Source: Nitrospiraceae bacterium UBA6905 (GTDB lineage Bacteria > Nitrospirota > Thermodesulfovibrionia > Thermodesulfovibrionales > UBA6898). Taken from it: a stretch of DNA of 52,598 bases. Below are positions 51,492 through 52,598 of this stretch, piece by piece. How positions within the stretch are numbered: position 1 is the first letter of the stretch; each line of letters starts with the position of its first letter. The DNA lies in the NCBI GenBank assembly GCA_002451165.1, contig DKBH01000039.1:1-52598 (forward strand). The letters run 5' to 3'. The position numbers were made by a program, and so were the translations under genes. The notes under the pieces are model-generated. The model searched no databases. It was given only the letters and a program-made list of their open reading frames with translations, and was not told where the DNA came from.

Positions 51492-52598
51492 GTGAATTCG
51501 ATCATGCACTTTAACAAATCAGTGAAGGAAGTTTTTTCAGTGTTCGCAATTGCACTCATGACGATCACGGGACTCACGCTGATGTCCGGCGCCAGCGTCC
51601 TCAATGCCCAGGAGACAGCGCCCCCAACAGTGCCAATAGGCTTAACGGCAGCGGCAGTCAGTGAGAGCCAGATCAATCTGTCCTGGACAGCCTCGACGGA
51701 CAACGTGGGGGTGACAGGGTACCAGATAGAGCGCTGCAAGGGAGGCGGCTGCAGCAATTTTGTATACATGACGTCGGTTACCGGCATTGCATACAACGAT
51801 ACTGGCTTGAAGGCATCAAAGAAATATCGATACCGTATCCGAGCATTCGATGCTGCTGGTAATCTCAGCCCCTATTCCAATATCGGCCGAGCCAAAACGC
51901 CGGATACTTCAGCTCCTTCAGCTCCTTCGAATTTAATAGCTAAAGCCGTGAGTGGCGGACGCATAGTTCTGAAATGGACAGGTTCTACCGACAATGTTAA
52001 GGTTGTCGCCTATCACGTGGAGCGCTGTGAAGGAGCAGGTTGCGCGGTCCTAAGCCAAGTTGCCACGGTTTATAGTACGGAAGAGATAGTCGAGACGACT
52101 GTCCTAAAGTATAAAGACAAGGGGTTGCAGCAGGCAACCAGTTACAGCTACCGTGTTCGTGCAAGCGATGCTGCCAACAATTTCAGTTCCTATTCCGATA
52201 TTGCCAGCGCCACAACGCTCGATAGAACTGCGCCCACAGTACCGACGAGCGTAACGGCAACAGCGGCGAGCGAGAGCCAGATCAACCTGTCCTGGACAGC
52301 ATCGACGGACAACGTGGGAGTGACAGGGTACCAGATAGAGCGCTGCAAGGGAGGCGGCTGCAGTAATTTTGTATATGTGACGTCGGTTATCAACACTACG
52401 TATAGCGATACTGGCTTGAAGGCATCAAAGAAGTATCGATACCGCATACGTGCATTTGATGCTGCCGGGAATCTCAGCCCCTATTCCAATATTGGGCGCG
52501 CTACTCCTCAGACAGTTTCTGACACCACCGCACCCACAGCACCCACGAGCGTAACGGCAACATCAGCGAGCGAAAGCCAGATCAATCTGTCCTGGACA
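51492..52598 (+). CDS. Secreted fibronectin type III repeat protein, 3' end beyond the window
   Basis: The reading frame is open for 369 codons to the window edge. The start is GTG 51492, with GGAG eight bases upstream; an ATG at 51504 is in frame. A signal peptide (FSVFAIALMTITGLTLMSGASVLNAQ) is followed by fibronectin type III modules of about 100 residues each (SESQINLSWTASTDNVGVTGYQIERC, shortened here, then YRYRIRAFDAAGNLSPYS). Three modules are complete and a fourth has begun. Each complete module has a Cys pair (ERC-x5-C, or ERC-x4-C in module 2). Such proteins act in adhesion, matrix or polysaccharide binding. Whether a PEP-CTERM sorting tail follows cannot be seen. Confidence 0.85.
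   Translation, partial: MNSIMHFNKSVKEVFSVFAIALMTITGLTLMSGASVLNAQETAPPTVPIGLTAAAVSESQINLSWTASTDNVGVTGYQIERCKGGGCSNFVYMTSVTGIAYNDTGLKASKKYRYRIRAFDAAGNLSPYSNIGRAKTPDTSAPSAPSNLIAKAVSGGRIVLKWTGSTDNVKVVAYHVERCEGAGCAVLSQVATVYSTEEIVETTVLKYKDKGLQQATSYSYRVRASDAANNFSSYSDIASATTLDRTAPTVPTSVTATAASESQINLSWTASTDNVGVTGYQIERCKGGGCSNFVYVTSVINTTYSDTGLKASKKYRYRIRAFDAAGNLSPYSNIGRATPQTVSDTTAPTAPTSVTATSASESQINLSWT
51630..52598 (+). repeat. Near-identical fibronectin module repeats
   Basis: Module 1 (from about 51618) and module 3 (from about 52230) are nearly identical at the DNA level and lie 609 bases apart, while module 2 between them has diverged. Module 4, from about 52530, begins with the module 1/3 sequence 300 bases further on. 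This indicates recent duplication. Confidence 0.85.

Overview
The window reads as chromosomal DNA of a Gram-negative, probably anaerobic or microaerophilic bacterium. It encodes lipoproteins, an OmpA-type protein, an outer-membrane polysaccharide exporter and a beta-barrel, alongside a tungsten/molybdenum aldehyde:ferredoxin oxidoreductase, sigma-54 regulation and a selenoprotein. Gene content resembles Nitrospirota or Desulfobacterota, but I cannot fix the phylum from sequence alone. There are no rRNA or tRNA genes, CRISPR arrays or insertion sequences that I can support.

Layout. 1-5.3 kb (+): the tail of an OmpA-family protein, an FG-GAP propeller lipoprotein, and a glutaredoxin-like selenoprotein with an in-frame UGA that overlaps the start of a CopA copper ATPase. 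5.4-7.6 kb (-): a YdcF-like protein and an ABC-2 exporter. 7.7-9.4 kb (-): a decayed rhamnose locus (rmlD frameshifted, rmlB reduced to a C-terminal remnant). 9.4-15.9 kb (-): hpt, queD, tldE/pmbA, an AOR-family gene, a class II aldolase-like gene and an acyl-CoA dehydrogenase. 16.3-22.3 kb (+): a BioD-like/DRTGG protein, a LOG-family protein, an RlmL-like methyltransferase, a PilZ protein, a small secreted cysteine-rich protein and an M3 peptidase. 22.4-29.7 kb (-): a Crp/Fnr regulator, a GAF-kinase-like-GAF-HD-GYP protein, a GAF-GGDEF diguanylate cyclase and glmS.

30.2-52.6 kb (+) is the most interesting part: an exopolysaccharide locus of the type seen with XrtA/PEP-CTERM systems, with a layered control region. 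A receiver-like protein without its phospho-acceptor Asp precedes yvcK, followed by an NtrB-like kinase and an NtrC-like sigma-54 activator. Next comes an AT-rich region with four evenly spaced 15-bp dyads (GTAYC-N5-GYTAC) and a -24/-12 promoter. That promoter faces a second Asp-less receiver paralogue, which overlaps a NusG/RfaH-like antiterminator gene. The antiterminator is followed by a structured leader ending in a 9-bp stem whose loop carries an ops-like GGTAGCATG. Beyond this leader all genes run in one direction: export protein, chain-length regulator, tyrosine autokinase, beta-barrel, ATPase, sugar transferase, wbpB/wbpD/wbpE-type genes for a 2,3-diacetamido uronic acid, an L-2-hydroxyglutarate oxidase-like enzyme, an epimerase, galU, an aminotransferase/acetyltransferase pair and a truncated fibronectin type III repeat protein.

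I infer a cascade: kinase and NtrC-like activator, then sigma-54 transcription of the pseudo-receiver and antiterminator genes, then read-through at the ops-like leader and expression of a polysaccharide operon of at least 16 kb. I also infer that the 2-hydroxyglutarate oxidase-like enzyme regenerates 2-oxoglutarate spent by the WbpB-type dehydrogenase. Both are hypotheses.
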